A model generated the notes under the pieces. That model worked only from the letters and a program-made list of their open reading frames with translations, had not been told where the DNA came from and made no database searches. Made by a program: the position numbers and the translations under genes. From Mesorhizobium sp. 65-26 (lineage in GTDB: Bacteria; Pseudomonadota; Alphaproteobacteria; Rhizobiales; Rhizobiaceae): DNA of 64,000 nucleotides. Location: NCBI GenBank assembly GCA_001899205.1, contig MKVL01000009.1, positions 210,835 through 274,834 of the forward strand, written 5' to 3'. Shown piece by piece: positions 8,403 to 17,024 of this stretch; the first letter of the stretch is position 1; every line of letters begins with the position of its first letter.

Positions 8403-9218
8403 CTACCCGATATCCGAGGGCGGTACCTTCTCGCCTTCCAGCCGCGCCCGCTTCGAATAGGCGCGGACGGAAAATGGCAGGAAGACAAGATAACCGGCGA
8501 CCGAAGCGGTCAGCGTGTGCCAGGGATAAGCCATCAGCAACAGGACGTAGAGCACGACGCCGAGAATGACCGGCAGCACCTTGTCGCCCGGTATCCTGAC
8601 GCTCTTGCCGGAATAGACCGGCAGCCGGCTGACCAGAAGGAAGGCGACCAGCACCGTGAAGCCGCTGGCTATGAAGGCCGAGCCACGGCTCGGCTCCACG
8701 CCGAGGCGCAGGAAATAGAGATAAAGCGGCAGCATGACCAGCACGGCGCCCGCCGGCGCGGGAACGCCCACGAAATATTCGGTCTGCCAGGCCGGCTGGT
8801 CGGTCTCCTCGGTCAGCACGTTGAAGCGGGCAAGCCGCATGCCGCAGGCGATGGTGAACAGCAATGCCGCGATCCAGCCGGGCGAGCCGGCCTTGTCGAG
8901 CAGGAACGCATAGAGCACCAGCGCCGGCGCCACGCCGAAATTGACGATATCGGCAAGCGAGTCCATCTGCGCGCCGAACTTGGACGTCGCCTTCAGCATC
9001 CGCGCCAGCCGCCCGTCGATGCCGTCGAGGAAAGCGGCGAGCAGCACCATGACTACCGCCGGCTCGAAGCGATTCTCGAAGGCGAAGCGAATGCCGGAGA
9101 GGCCGGCGCAGATCGCAAGGACGGTGACAAGGTTGGGCAGCACCATGCGCATCGGGATTTCCCGGATGCGCGGACCACCACTTCCGTGCGGCTCGAATTT
9201 GCGAAATGGCGCGCCCAT
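8403..9218 (-). CDS. pssA: CDP-diacylglycerol--serine O-phosphatidyltransferase
   Basis: 271 aa integral membrane enzyme making phosphatidylserine from CDP-diacylglycerol and L-serine, the first step towards phosphatidylethanolamine. The CDP-alcohol phosphatidyltransferase signature DG-x2-AR-x8-G-x3-D-x3-D is complete within residues 67-89 (DGRLAR ... FGAQMDSLAD). Six to eight hydrophobic segments follow. Its start lies 3 nt after the psd stop, so the two are one operon with psd first. This is the type II, membrane-spanning synthase found in rhizobia. Confidence 0.95.
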   Translation of the reverse strand: MGAPFRKFEPHGSGGPRIREIPMRMVLPNLVTVLAICAGLSGIRFAFENRFEPAVVMVLLAAFLDGIDGRLARMLKATSKFGAQMDSLADIVNFGVAPALVLYAFLLDKAGSPGWIAALLFTIACGMRLARFNVLTEETDQPAWQTEYFVGVPAPAGAVLVMLPLYLYFLRLGVEPSRGSAFIASGFTVLVAFLLVSRLPVYSGKSVRIPGDKVLPVILGVVLYVLLLMAYPWHTLTASVAGYLVFLPFSVRAYSKRARLEGEKVPPSDIG

Positions 9219-9221
9219 CGG

Positions 9222-9920
9222 TCAGGAGACCCGGACGAGCGGCGTTCCGGCGACACCGCCGAATTCGGCGAGCACGGTTTCACCGGCGACGGCGGTCTGA
9301 CCGACGGCAACGCGGGGCGTCGCTGCGGCGGGCAGGAAAACGTCGACGCGCGAACCGAAGCGGATCAGGCCGAAGCGCTCGCCGATGGCGATGGACGTGC
9401 CCGTCTCGGCCCAGCAGACGATGCGGCGCGCAACCAGACCCGCGATCTGCACGGCGGCGACCGGACCATGTGGGCTGTCGATGACGAGGCCGTTGCGCTC
9501 GTTCTCGGTGCTTGCCTTGTCGAGTTCGGCATTGAGGAACTTGCCCGGACGGTGCTCGATCCGCGCGATGCGGCCACGCACCGGAGCCCGGTTCACGTGG
9601 CAGGAAAAGACGTTCATGAACACGGAGATGCGGGTCATCTCACCAGCGCCGAGGCCGAGCTCGCGCGGCGGCACGGCCGGACCGACTGCCGAAACGACGC
9701 CGTCGGCCGGACTTACCACCAGTCGATCGTCAACAGGCGTCACACGCTCCGGATCGCGATAGAAATAGGCGCACCACGCGGTCAGGATCAGGCCGATCCA
9801 GAACAGGATCGACGAGAAGTAGCCCAGGACGAGGGTCGCCGCGCCAAAGGCGGCAATGAACGGATACCCCTCGCGATGGATCGGAACGAAAGCGTTTTTG
9901 ATCGTGTCGACAAGGCTCAT
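9222..9920 (-). CDS. psd: phosphatidylserine decarboxylase
   Basis: 232 aa. Converts phosphatidylserine to phosphatidylethanolamine using a pyruvoyl group made by self-cleavage. The N-terminus carries a membrane hairpin (about residues 20-50), the centre has [15 protein letters not shown], a conserved block of the family, and the processing site is the GS of RFGSR near residue 189, giving a large beta and a small alpha chain. The short length fits the proteobacterial short form of rhizobia. I start at ATG 9920 ([11 protein letters not shown]), because the sequence upstream is not family-like. It is directly upstream of pssA. Confidence 0.94.
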   Translation of the reverse strand: MSLVDTIKNAFVPIHREGYPFIAAFGAATLVLGYFSSILFWIGLILTAWCAYFYRDPERVTPVDDRLVVSPADGVVSAVGPAVPPRELGLGAGEMTRISVFMNVFSCHVNRAPVRGRIARIEHRPGKFLNAELDKASTENERNGLVIDSPHGPVAAVQIAGLVARRIVCWAETGTSIAIGERFGLIRFGSRVDVFLPAAATPRVAVGQTAVAGETVLAEFGGVAGTPLVRVS

Positions 9921-10108
9921 AGGGCTGGGGGCGGTCCCTGTTTCCGATCCGGCCTCAATAGCTGAAAGCCCCCCTCCCCGCAACGCAACAATGGTGGCGG
10001 GCCGGCAGCGACGAAAGCCCCGCGCACGGCCTCAACTTTCCGTGTGCACTGTCGGCAACCGTGCCTTTCGCTCGTCCTTGGCTAGACAGCGCGCCAGGGG
10101 AGCCACCC

Positions 10109-10999
10109 ATGCCATCATCGAACGCCGCCACCCGAAAAGCCGGAATCATCGCCGAAGGCCTCGCTTTCGGCGAATCTCCACGCTGGCATGACGGTCGGCT
10201 GTGGCTCTGCAACTGGGGCACCGGCCAGATCGTGGCCGTGGGCGAGGAAGGAGCCTGCGAGGTGATGCTTACGACGGGCGCCGTGCTGCCTTATTCGATC
10301 GACTGGCTGCCGGACGGGCGGCTTCTGGTGATTTCAGGGCGGGAGGGCATCCTGCTACGGCGGGAAACCGACGGAACGCTGGTCACCCACGCCGATCTCA
10401 GGGGCTTGTCGCAGAACCCCTGGAACGAAATCGTGGTCGACGGACGCGGCAACATCTACGTCAATGGCGGCGGCCCGGCCGCCGCGCCGGGCGAACATTT
10501 CGGACCAGGCACTATTGTGCTGGTCACCTCGGACGGCGCGATACGGCAAGTGGCCGACAACATCGCTTTCGCCAACGGCATGGTGGTGACGCCGGACAAC
10601 CGAACCCTCATCGTCGCCGAATCCCACGCCAGGCGGCTGACCGCCTTCGACATCGCCGGGGATGGGAGCCTCGCCAACCGTCGTATCTGGGCCGATCTCG
10701 GCGGCGACTATCCCGACGGCATCGTGCTCGATACCGAAGGCTGCGTCTGGTATGCGGACGTGCCCAATCGCCATTGCGTCCGGGTGCGCGAGGGCGGCAC
10801 GAAGGTCGAAACAGTGCCTGCCGATCGCGGCTGTTTCGCCTGCATGCTTGGCGGCGTCGAAGGCCGGACGCTCTACATCCTCGCCGCCGAATGGCGTGGC
10901 TTCGAGCACATGGTGAGCGACGCCCGCACCGGGCAAGTGCTGAGCGTGGACGTTTCCGCCGCCGGCGCGGGATGGCCGTCCCGCGGTTCCGGCCTATAG
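10109..10999 (+). CDS. SMP-30/gluconolactonase family protein
   Basis: 296 aa six-bladed beta-propeller of the SMP-30/LRE type. Members are metal-dependent lactonases, e.g. gluconolactonase. Candidate metal ligands are visible in order: Glu in LAFGESPRW near residue 22, Asn in FANGMVVTPDN and Asp in YPDGIVLDTEG. ATG 10109 has AGGGGAG 7 nt upstream; an earlier in-frame ATG at 10061 lacks family similarity. It stands alone, divergent from psd and convergent with the ABC transporter gene, so the sugar or ester substrate is not indicated by context. Confidence 0.88.
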   Translation: MPSSNAATRKAGIIAEGLAFGESPRWHDGRLWLCNWGTGQIVAVGEEGACEVMLTTGAVLPYSIDWLPDGRLLVISGREGILLRRETDGTLVTHADLRGLSQNPWNEIVVDGRGNIYVNGGGPAAAPGEHFGPGTIVLVTSDGAIRQVADNIAFANGMVVTPDNRTLIVAESHARRLTAFDIAGDGSLANRRIWADLGGDYPDGIVLDTEGCVWYADVPNRHCVRVREGGTKVETVPADRGCFACMLGGVEGRTLYILAAEWRGFEHMVSDARTGQVLSVDVSAAGAGWPSRGSGL

Positions 11000-11049
11000 T
11001 TGGCTATGTTCGACGCCGAGACGCTCATGCGCGGCCGGAAATGCGGCGC

Positions 11050-12933
11050 CTACGACACCTCCGACGTGCGGCGGCGCACGACGACACCGAGTTCGTCAGT
11101 CTCGCGGGCAATCCGCAGCCGCTCCTCGGCCTCGGTCGCCTCGCGCTGGCGATCCCACATGGAGGCGTAGAGCCCGCCCTGGCGCATCAGCGTGACATGG
11201 GTGCCGCGCTCGGCGATCTGGCCGTCCTTGAGCACGATGATCTCGTCGGCCGAGATCACCGTCGACAGGCGGTGGGCTATCACGATGGTGGTGCGGCCCT
11301 TGCTGACCAGATCGAGCGCGGCCTGGATTTCCTGTTCCGTGTGGCTGTCCAGCGCCGAGGTCGCCTCGTCGAGCATCAGGATCGGTGGCGCCTTGAGGAT
11401 GGTGCGGGCAATGGCCACGCGCTGCTTCTCGCCGCCGGAGAGCTTCAGGCCACGTTCGCCGACCATGGAGCGATATCCCTCTGGAAGCCGCTCGATGAAC
11501 GGACCGATCTGGGCGAGTTCGGCCGCCTTGTGCACCTCTTCCTCGCTGGCGCCGATGCGGCCGTAGCGGATATTGTAGGCGATGGTGTCGTTGAACAGCA
11601 CGGTGTCCTGCGGAACCATGCCGATCACCCCGCGCAGGCTTTCCTGGGTGACGTCGCGTATGTCCTGGCCGTCGATCAGGATGGCGCCGCCCTGTATGTC
11701 GTAGAAGCGGAAGAGCAGTCTGGAAATCGTCGACTTGCCGGCGCCGGAGGGGCCGACGATGGCGACCGTCTTGCCGGCCGGCACCTCGAAGCTGACGCCC
11801 TTCAGGATCTTGCGGTTCGGGTCGTAGGAGAACTGCACATCGCGGAACTCGACCTTGCCGGCCGAGACCGCAAGCGGCTTCGCATCCGGCTTGTCGACGA
11901 TCTCCTGCGGCACGTCGAGCAGGTCGAACATGTGCTCGATGTCGGTCAGGCCCTGGCGGATCTCGCGATAGATGAAGCCGATGAAGTTGAGCGGTACCGA
12001 GAGCTGGATCAGCATCGCGTTGATGAACACGAAATCGCCAACGGTCTGCGTGCCTGCCTGCACCTCCAGGGCCGACATGCACATGACGATCACCGTGCCC
12101 AGACCGTAGATGACACCCTGGCCGAAATTCAGCCAGCCGAGCGACGTCCAGATGCGGGTGGCGGCGATCTCGTAGCGCGCCATGGAACGGTCGAAGCGCT
12201 CGGCTTCCATCTGCTCGTTGTTGAAGTACTTGACGGTCTCGAAGTTGAGCAGGGAGTCGATCGCCTTGGTGTTGGCATCGGTGTCGCTGTCGTTCATGTC
12301 GCGACGGATCGAGATGCGCCAGTCGCTGGCCCTGACGGTGAACCAGACATAGATCCAGACGGTGACCGCCACCACGGCCACGTACTTCCAGCCATAGGTA
12401 TAGGCGAAGATTCCGGTGGTCAGCGCGAACTCGAGAACGGTCGGCGCCGTGTTCAGCATGATGAAGCGCACGATCGTCTCGATGCCCTTCGTACCGCGCT
12501 CGATAATGCGCGACAGGCCGCCCGTGCGGCGCTCGAGATGGAAGCGCAGCGACAGTTCATGCATGTGGACGAAGGTACGGAAGGCCAGCTGGCGCACCGC
12601 GTACTGGCCGACCTGCGCGAAGAGCGCGTCCCGCAACTGGTTGAAGCCGAGCTGGACCAACCGCAGCACGTTGTAGGCGACGACCAGCATGATCGGCGCC
12701 AGCAGGAAGGCCGGGAGCGGTGGCGGTGTCTTCGTGACCCCGGCCAGCGCGTCGGTCGCCCATTTGAAGAAATAGGGGCCGGCGACAAGCGTTACCTTGG
12801 CCACGACGAGAAGCAGCGTCGCCCAGGTGACCCGCGCTTTGAGGTCGGCCCGATCGGCCGGCCACATATAGGGCCACAGGTTGCGCAGCGTCTTGAGCGT
12901 GCCGGCGTTTTCGGAGACGGTTTTCTCGGCCAT
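11050..12933 (-). CDS. ABC half-transporter of the ATM1/HMT1 (ABCB7) type
   Basis: 627 aa: a six-helix permease domain (about residues 40-340) fused to an ATP-binding domain. Walker A GPSGAGKST is near residue 398, the signature LSGGEKQR near 498 and Walker B LMLDEATSALD near 520. The helix segment LNFETVKYFNNE is typical of the ATM1/HMT1 group. Bacterial members of this group export glutathione-linked species and protect against metals; that role here is inferred. ATG 12933 lies 4 nt after the stop of an ArsR-type regulator gene, so the two form one unit, probably induced by a thiophilic ligand. Confidence 0.9.
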   Translation of the reverse strand: MAEKTVSENAGTLKTLRNLWPYMWPADRADLKARVTWATLLLVVAKVTLVAGPYFFKWATDALAGVTKTPPPLPAFLLAPIMLVVAYNVLRLVQLGFNQLRDALFAQVGQYAVRQLAFRTFVHMHELSLRFHLERRTGGLSRIIERGTKGIETIVRFIMLNTAPTVLEFALTTGIFAYTYGWKYVAVVAVTVWIYVWFTVRASDWRISIRRDMNDSDTDANTKAIDSLLNFETVKYFNNEQMEAERFDRSMARYEIAATRIWTSLGWLNFGQGVIYGLGTVIVMCMSALEVQAGTQTVGDFVFINAMLIQLSVPLNFIGFIYREIRQGLTDIEHMFDLLDVPQEIVDKPDAKPLAVSAGKVEFRDVQFSYDPNRKILKGVSFEVPAGKTVAIVGPSGAGKSTISRLLFRFYDIQGGAILIDGQDIRDVTQESLRGVIGMVPQDTVLFNDTIAYNIRYGRIGASEEEVHKAAELAQIGPFIERLPEGYRSMVGERGLKLSGGEKQRVAIARTILKAPPILMLDEATSALDSHTEQEIQAALDLVSKGRTTIVIAHRLSTVISADEIIVLKDGQIAERGTHVTLMRQGGLYASMWDRQREATEAEERLRIARETDELGVVVRRRTSEVS

Positions 12934-12937
12934 TTTC

Positions 12938-13285
12938 TTACTTTCTTTCCGCCGGCTCGGGGCAGCAGCTGTCCACGAGCGTCGCCAGCGAGGAGGACAC
13001 GCCGGCAAGCGCGGCCCGGTCGACCTCGTAGCGCGAGCGCTGCCGGTCGGGCTCGAAGCGAACCAGCCCGGCGGCGACCAATATCTTCAAATGTTGCGAA
13101 ACGGTTGATTGGGCGAGGTCGAGATGGTCGACGACCTCGCGGCAGCAGCAGAAGCGGCTGGCTGCGATGTGTTTCAGGATCTCGATGCGCGCCGGGTGCG
13201 CCAACGCGGCAAGCCGGACGGCCATGGCACGGCTATCCGGCGTGCATCCTCCGGCGATATCTGTCGCAGTCAGGGATTCGCTCAT
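12938..13285 (-). CDS. ArsR/SmtB family transcriptional regulator, cysteine rich
   Basis: 115 aa winged helix-turn-helix repressor. The recognition region is AQSTVSQHLKILVAAGLV (about 58-75). Cysteines cluster at Cys14, at Cys46-47-48 just before the DNA-binding helices, and at Cys107-108 at the C-terminus. The CCC position is that of the alpha3 metal-binding site of ArsR proteins, suggesting a thiolate metal or metalloid sensor. It is the first gene of an operon with the ATM1-type exporter. An 8-bp inverted repeat (13282-13289/13301-13308) overlaps its start codon and is a candidate operator, so autorepression is likely. Confidence 0.9.
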   Translation of the reverse strand: MSESLTATDIAGGCTPDSRAMAVRLAALAHPARIEILKHIAASRFCCCREVVDHLDLAQSTVSQHLKILVAAGLVRFEPDRQRSRYEVDRAALAGVSSSLATLVDSCCPEPAERK

Positions 13286-13308
13286 CGTTCATCGGCGATA
13301 AACGATGA
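13282..13308. promoter_or_regulatory. candidate ArsR operator
   Basis: TCATCGTT (13282-13289) and AACGATGA (13301-13308) form a perfect 8-bp inverted repeat with an 11-nt spacer; a second interleaved pair TTCATCG/CGATGAA lies at 13288-13294 and 13303-13309. The element overlaps the ArsR start codon (13283-13285). Position and symmetry fit binding by the dimeric regulator encoded here; binding itself is inferred. Confidence 0.5.
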
Positions 13309-13365
13309 AAAATGGCGAGGCAAGCTACTCCGATGGGCAGCACGGGCACTTTGTTCCGGGAATCT

Positions 13366-14085
13366 TCACCAGGGAACGGTTCGGCCCTGGTAGTCGAGAT
13401 ATTCGAGCCCCGGCACCCGCCGCTTCGCAAGAAGGACTGTCACGAGGCTCGGAATGCTTTCCTCGATGGTGAGACGTGCCTCCGGGCCGCCCAGTTCCGT
13501 ACGCACCCAGCCTGGAGCCATCGCCACCATGGCACGTGCCTTTCCCGCCTGCCGGGCGGCAAAGCTGCGCATGAACATGTTCAGCGCCGCCTTGCTGCCA
13601 CGATAGAGTTCGCGCTGACCGGTTTCATTGTTGCCGATGCTTCCCTGCCCGGATGACATCACGCCGATCAGGCCGTCTCCGGAGACGTTGCCCTCAAGGC
13701 TTTCGATGACCCGCATCGGGCTCAGCGAATTGGTGATCATGACCCGCATGAATTCGTCGGTGGAGACTTCGCCGATAGCCTGGGTCGGATCTCGATTGGT
13801 GATGCCGGCGTTGACGAACAGCATATCAAACACCCTGCCGGACAGGCGCTCGCGCAGCGCAGCGATCTGATCGGCTTGGCAGATATCGAGATTCTCTATC
13901 TCGACCCTGTCACCATGCGCATCCGCCAGTTCGTGCAGCAGCGTTCTTGTCCCCGCGCCACGGACCGTGCCGACGACGTTCCATCCCCGCTTGAGGAATT
14001 CGGCCGCCATGGCATGGCCGAGGCCGCGCGAAGCACCGATGAGCAGGATGGTCGGGCGGCGCCGGTCATCGGGTGTGAGGGCCAT
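13366..14085 (-). CDS. SDR family oxidoreductase
   Basis: 239 aa. Nucleotide-binding motif GASRGLG is near residue 17, the NAG motif near 91 (FVNAGIT), and the catalytic YRGSK near 160. The protein belongs to the classical SDR group (compare C-factor-like enzymes) with NAD(P) cofactor; the substrate is unknown. ATG 14085 was chosen because GAAAGGA sits 8 nt upstream; the ATG three codons earlier is too close to it. The gene is divergent from a LysR gene 131 bp away, which is therefore its probable regulator. Confidence 0.9.
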   Translation of the reverse strand: MALTPDDRRRPTILLIGASRGLGHAMAAEFLKRGWNVVGTVRGAGTRTLLHELADAHGDRVEIENLDICQADQIAALRERLSGRVFDMLFVNAGITNRDPTQAIGEVSTDEFMRVMITNSLSPMRVIESLEGNVSGDGLIGVMSSGQGSIGNNETGQRELYRGSKAALNMFMRSFAARQAGKARAMVAMAPGWVRTELGGPEARLTIEESIPSLVTVLLAKRRVPGLEYLDYQGRTVPW

Positions 14086-14216
14086 GGCAATCATCCTTTC
14101 ACTGAAGAGACAGCGAATATGGTCGCCAACATCGATTTGCACCATACGCACAGAATGCAATGAACTGTTGCGTCTGGCGCTATGCATAACCTCAGATCGT
14201 GGGCTATTGCGGATCC

Positions 14217-15149
14217 ATGCAAAGCGTTGATCTGAACCTCCTAGTCGCGCTCGACGTGCTGCTCTCCGAGCGCAGCGTCACGAAAGCCGCCCGGCGTCTT
14301 GGCCTAAGCCCCTCGGCGATGAGCCGGACGCTTGCCCGGCTGCGCCTCGCAACTGGCGATCCATTGCTGGTGCAGGCCGGCCGCGTCCTCGTCCCCACGC
14401 CCTATGCCGAGGCCCTGGCCGGCCAGGTTCATGCGCTTGCACGCGACGCACAGGCGGCACTTCGACCGCCTGCCACCCGGCTTGACCTGGCATCGCTCGA
14501 CCGCACGTTCACCATTCGCGCAGGTGAAGGCTTCGTGGAACTCCTTGCGGCCCCCCTAATGGCGGTGATCGCCACCATCGCACCACATGTCCGCCTGCGG
14601 TTCGTGCTGAAGCCGGACAAGGACGCCCAGCCACTTCGGGAGGGGCTGATCGACCTGGAGATCGGAGTGATCGGGACCTCGGCGCCGGAGGTGCGTACTC
14701 AACTGCTGTTCCGCGACAGGCATGTCGGTGTTGCGCGGAACGGACATCCGCTACTGAAGGCCGGCAGCATAACGCCGGAGAACTATGCGGCTTGCGGCCA
14801 CGTCGTGGCCTCGCGCCGGGGAGAATTCCGTGAAGCAATCGACGATGCGCTTGGCCTGCTGGGACTGCGACGCAGGATACAGCTCGTCGTCCCCAGCTAT
14901 CCGGAGGCCATGCGGGTCGCGCGCGGTTCAGACCTGGTCGCCCTTGTGCCGCGCTCCTGTCTCGGCAATGCTCTGGCCGCCGGCCATGCCGGGAATTTGA
15001 AGATCGAGAGTTTCGAACTCCCGGTTCGAACACCGGAGTTCAACATATCCGCGATCTGGCATCCCCGTATGGATGCCGATCCAGCCCAGCGCTGGCTTCG
15101 CGACATCATCATGGCAGTCTGCCGGGATGCCTACCCGGCAGGAGCTTGA
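14217..15149 (+). CDS. LysR family transcriptional regulator
   Basis: 310 aa. N-terminal winged HTH (VTKAARRLGLSPSAMSRTLARLR, about residues 21-43) in the LysR form, then a periplasmic-binding-like effector domain from about residue 90. The opening MQSVDLNLLVALDVLLSE is the classic LysR start, so ATG 14217 is used although the ribosome site is weak. It is divergent from the SDR gene and may control it. A TATGCATA palindrome (14181-14188) lies in the shared upstream region. Confidence 0.92.
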   Translation: MQSVDLNLLVALDVLLSERSVTKAARRLGLSPSAMSRTLARLRLATGDPLLVQAGRVLVPTPYAEALAGQVHALARDAQAALRPPATRLDLASLDRTFTIRAGEGFVELLAAPLMAVIATIAPHVRLRFVLKPDKDAQPLREGLIDLEIGVIGTSAPEVRTQLLFRDRHVGVARNGHPLLKAGSITPENYAACGHVVASRRGEFREAIDDALGLLGLRRRIQLVVPSYPEAMRVARGSDLVALVPRSCLGNALAAGHAGNLKIESFELPVRTPEFNISAIWHPRMDADPAQRWLRDIIMAVCRDAYPAGA

Positions 15150-15160
15150 CGAAGACAGCC

Positions 15161-15195
15161 GGACAGACCCCGGAAATCCATCCCGGGATCTGTCC
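15161..15195. terminator. imperfect hairpin between convergent genes
   Basis: GGACAGACCCCGG (15161-15173) pairs with CCGGGATCTGTCC (15183-15195) with one mismatch, between the LysR stop and the LysM protein stop. Short GAAG/CTTC arms extend it outward. Probable bidirectional terminator. Confidence 0.45.
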
Positions 15196-15213
15196 TGACT
15201 TCGCAAGAGGGAC

Positions 15214-16908
15214 TTACTCGGTCTTCGCCGGCACCGTCGTCATCTGATCGCCCATCGCCTTCATGTCGGCAGCCTCGCCTTCCGTCGATTTGCCGGGCAC
15301 CTTGAACACCTGGCCCGGCCAGATGCGGTCCGGATCCCTGATCTGGTCCTGGTTGGCGAGATAGATGGTCGAATAGCGCACGCCGTGGCCGTAGACGCGC
15401 CGCGAGATGCGCCACAGCGTGTCATGACGACGGATGATGACGGCGCCGTCGGCATGTTCGAGCTTGGGCGCGACCGTTTCGGGCACGTCGGTGGCCGGCG
15501 TCGCTTCCGCCACCTTGGCGGGCGCCTCCGCGGCGGGAGCCGGCGTCGCGGCCGGCTTGGGCTCCGCCGCAGGCGCGGCAGGCGCTTCGGCAGCAGCCGA
15601 CACGGCCGGCTTTGCTTCCGCGGGCTTGGCCTCGGCGGAACTGGTCTCGGCCGGCTTGGCTTCAGTGGGCTTGGCCTCGGCGGGCTTGACCTCAGCTGGC
15701 TTGGCCTCCGCAGCCTTTGTTTCGGCAGGCTTGGTTTCCGGCGCCACGGCGGCGATCGACTCGCCCGGCTCGCGTTCGAACGGCACGGCGGCCCGCGCCA
15801 CCACCTTCACCCCGTCGTCGCCCAAGGCATCGACATGGATGGTGTGGCTGCCAACCGGGATGTCGCGCGCGGCCTCGACGAGGAAATGTCCATCCGGCGA
15901 CGTCTGTGCATCACCAAGCAGGATGTCGTCGGCGTAGGCGCGCACCTTGCGGCCAGGATCGGCAAGGCCGGCGACGAAGATCTTGTTGCCGTCGATCTCC
16001 ACCGCCTCGACCACGACCTTCGGCGCCGCCACGGCCGGCGCGGCCGGCTGAGCCGGGGCAGCGGGCTGAGCCGGAGCCGCAGGGGCTTCGGCCGTCGCGG
16101 CCGGTGCCGGGGCTGCAGGCTGCGTCGTGGCGGGAGCCGCTGCAGTGGCGGGGGCCGCCGATGCGGCCGGAGCCGGAGTCGTGGCGGCAGGCTGGGCTGG
16201 CGCCTCGGCCGCTGCCGGCTTTGCCGCCGGTTCGCTGGCGGCGGCTGCCTCAGGCTTCTTCTCGGGCGCGGGAACGGTCAGCAGTTCCGACGGCTTGCCC
16301 GGCTCCTCGACCATCGCCAGGACCTGGCCGGACGGCGTGGACGGAACGGAGACGACCGCGGTCTGGGACGAAGCGACCACGGTCTTGTCAGCCAGGGTCG
16401 AGCGTAGCGTGATCGTGTAGTCGCCCGGCTTCAGCGGATCGTCGAGAATGATGACAAAAGCGCCATCCGGGCCTGCCGTGGCCGATCCGAGCACCGTCGA
16501 GCCGTTGAGGATCTCGACCTTCGAGTTCGGCGCCGCATTGCCGGCGACCACAATGGAACCGTTGCTCTCGACACGCACGACGTCGAAAGTCGGAGCAGCC
16601 GACGCGGCCTTCCCGGGTGCGGCCGCGGCGGCGGGGGCCGGCGCCGGTTCGCTCGGCGCGGCGGGCTTGGCCGCGGCCATCGTTCCGCCCGCAGGCGCGG
16701 CGGGCGCCATTGCGTTGGTTGCCGGCGCGGACGTGGTTGGCGCGGGGGTCGCCGGCACCTCGGCGGCGGGCTTTGCCGGCGCCGCCACATTCGCCGGTGG
16801 CGTGCGGCCAAGGTACGGATCGAGCGCGCCCGACACATAGGCGGCCCCCGCGACAACGACGCTACCGCCGGCCGCGAACAAGAACGCCTTCAATGGATTA
16901 ACTGCCAT
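15214..16908 (-). CDS. LysM-domain envelope protein with Ala/Pro/Glu-rich linkers
   Basis: 564 aa. A membrane segment near the N-terminus (about residues 9-28) anchors a long periplasmic part: Pro/Ala-rich linker, a first Ig-like or bacterial-adhesion-type beta domain (about 115-205), a second linker, a second related domain (about 295-385), an Ala-Lys-Pro-Ala-Glu repeat stretch (about 389-439), and a C-terminal LysM domain (about 490-540) beginning with the HDTLWRISRRVYG segment. LysM binds peptidoglycan N-acetylglucosamine. ATG 16908 follows CAGGGAA; a GTG at 16929 is possible. A wall-tethering or morphology role is inferred. Confidence 0.88.
   Translation of the reverse strand: MAVNPLKAFLFAAGGSVVVAGAAYVSGALDPYLGRTPPANVAAPAKPAAEVPATPAPTTSAPATNAMAPAAPAGGTMAAAKPAAPSEPAPAPAAAAAPGKAASAAPTFDVVRVESNGSIVVAGNAAPNSKVEILNGSTVLGSATAGPDGAFVIILDDPLKPGDYTITLRSTLADKTVVASSQTAVVSVPSTPSGQVLAMVEEPGKPSELLTVPAPEKKPEAAAASEPAAKPAAAEAPAQPAATTPAPAASAAPATAAAPATTQPAAPAPAATAEAPAAPAQPAAPAQPAAPAVAAPKVVVEAVEIDGNKIFVAGLADPGRKVRAYADDILLGDAQTSPDGHFLVEAARDIPVGSHTIHVDALGDDGVKVVARAAVPFEREPGESIAAVAPETKPAETKAAEAKPAEVKPAEAKPTEAKPAETSSAEAKPAEAKPAVSAAAEAPAAPAAEPKPAATPAPAAEAPAKVAEATPATDVPETVAPKLEHADGAVIIRRHDTLWRISRRVYGHGVRYSTIYLANQDQIRDPDRIWPGQVFKVPGKSTEGEAADMKAMGDQMTTVPAKTE
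15600..15740 (-). repeat. in-frame KPAE-type coding repeat
   Basis: Near-tandem coding repeat inside the LysM protein. Units of 5 residues of the type A-K/V-P-A/T-E occur at least eight times with small changes (KPAE, KPTE, KAAE, VKPAE). At DNA level the repeat period is 15 bp (GGCTTGGCCTCGGCG-like on the plus strand). It probably forms an extended rod and is a likely place for length variation among strains. Confidence 0.7.
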
Positions 16909-17024
16909 ATTTCCCTGCCCCTTAGCCACCTAACGCCGGTCTAGCCTGTTTTACCGGGGCCGACAAGAAAAAGCCCTTTGCTGGGGCTTGACCACGCGTG
17001 CGGACCCAATCACCAATCAGTCGC

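Noticed and set aside
8331-9965. Plus-strand open frame across pssA and psd
   Set aside because: Antisense to two well-supported enzymes; residue composition (Arg/Asp/His/Gly) is that of a reverse-strand shadow.
10201-13308. Very long plus-strand open frame (about 1035 codons) opposite the ABC exporter
   Set aside because: Its composition is the mirror of the GC-rich exporter gene, it lacks any family motif, and the minus-strand ABC and ArsR genes have full motifs and ribosome sites.
14181-14188. TATGCATA as a firm LysR site
   Set aside because: The 8-bp palindrome is too short and lacks clear T-N11-A spacing; it is only mentioned in the gene entry.
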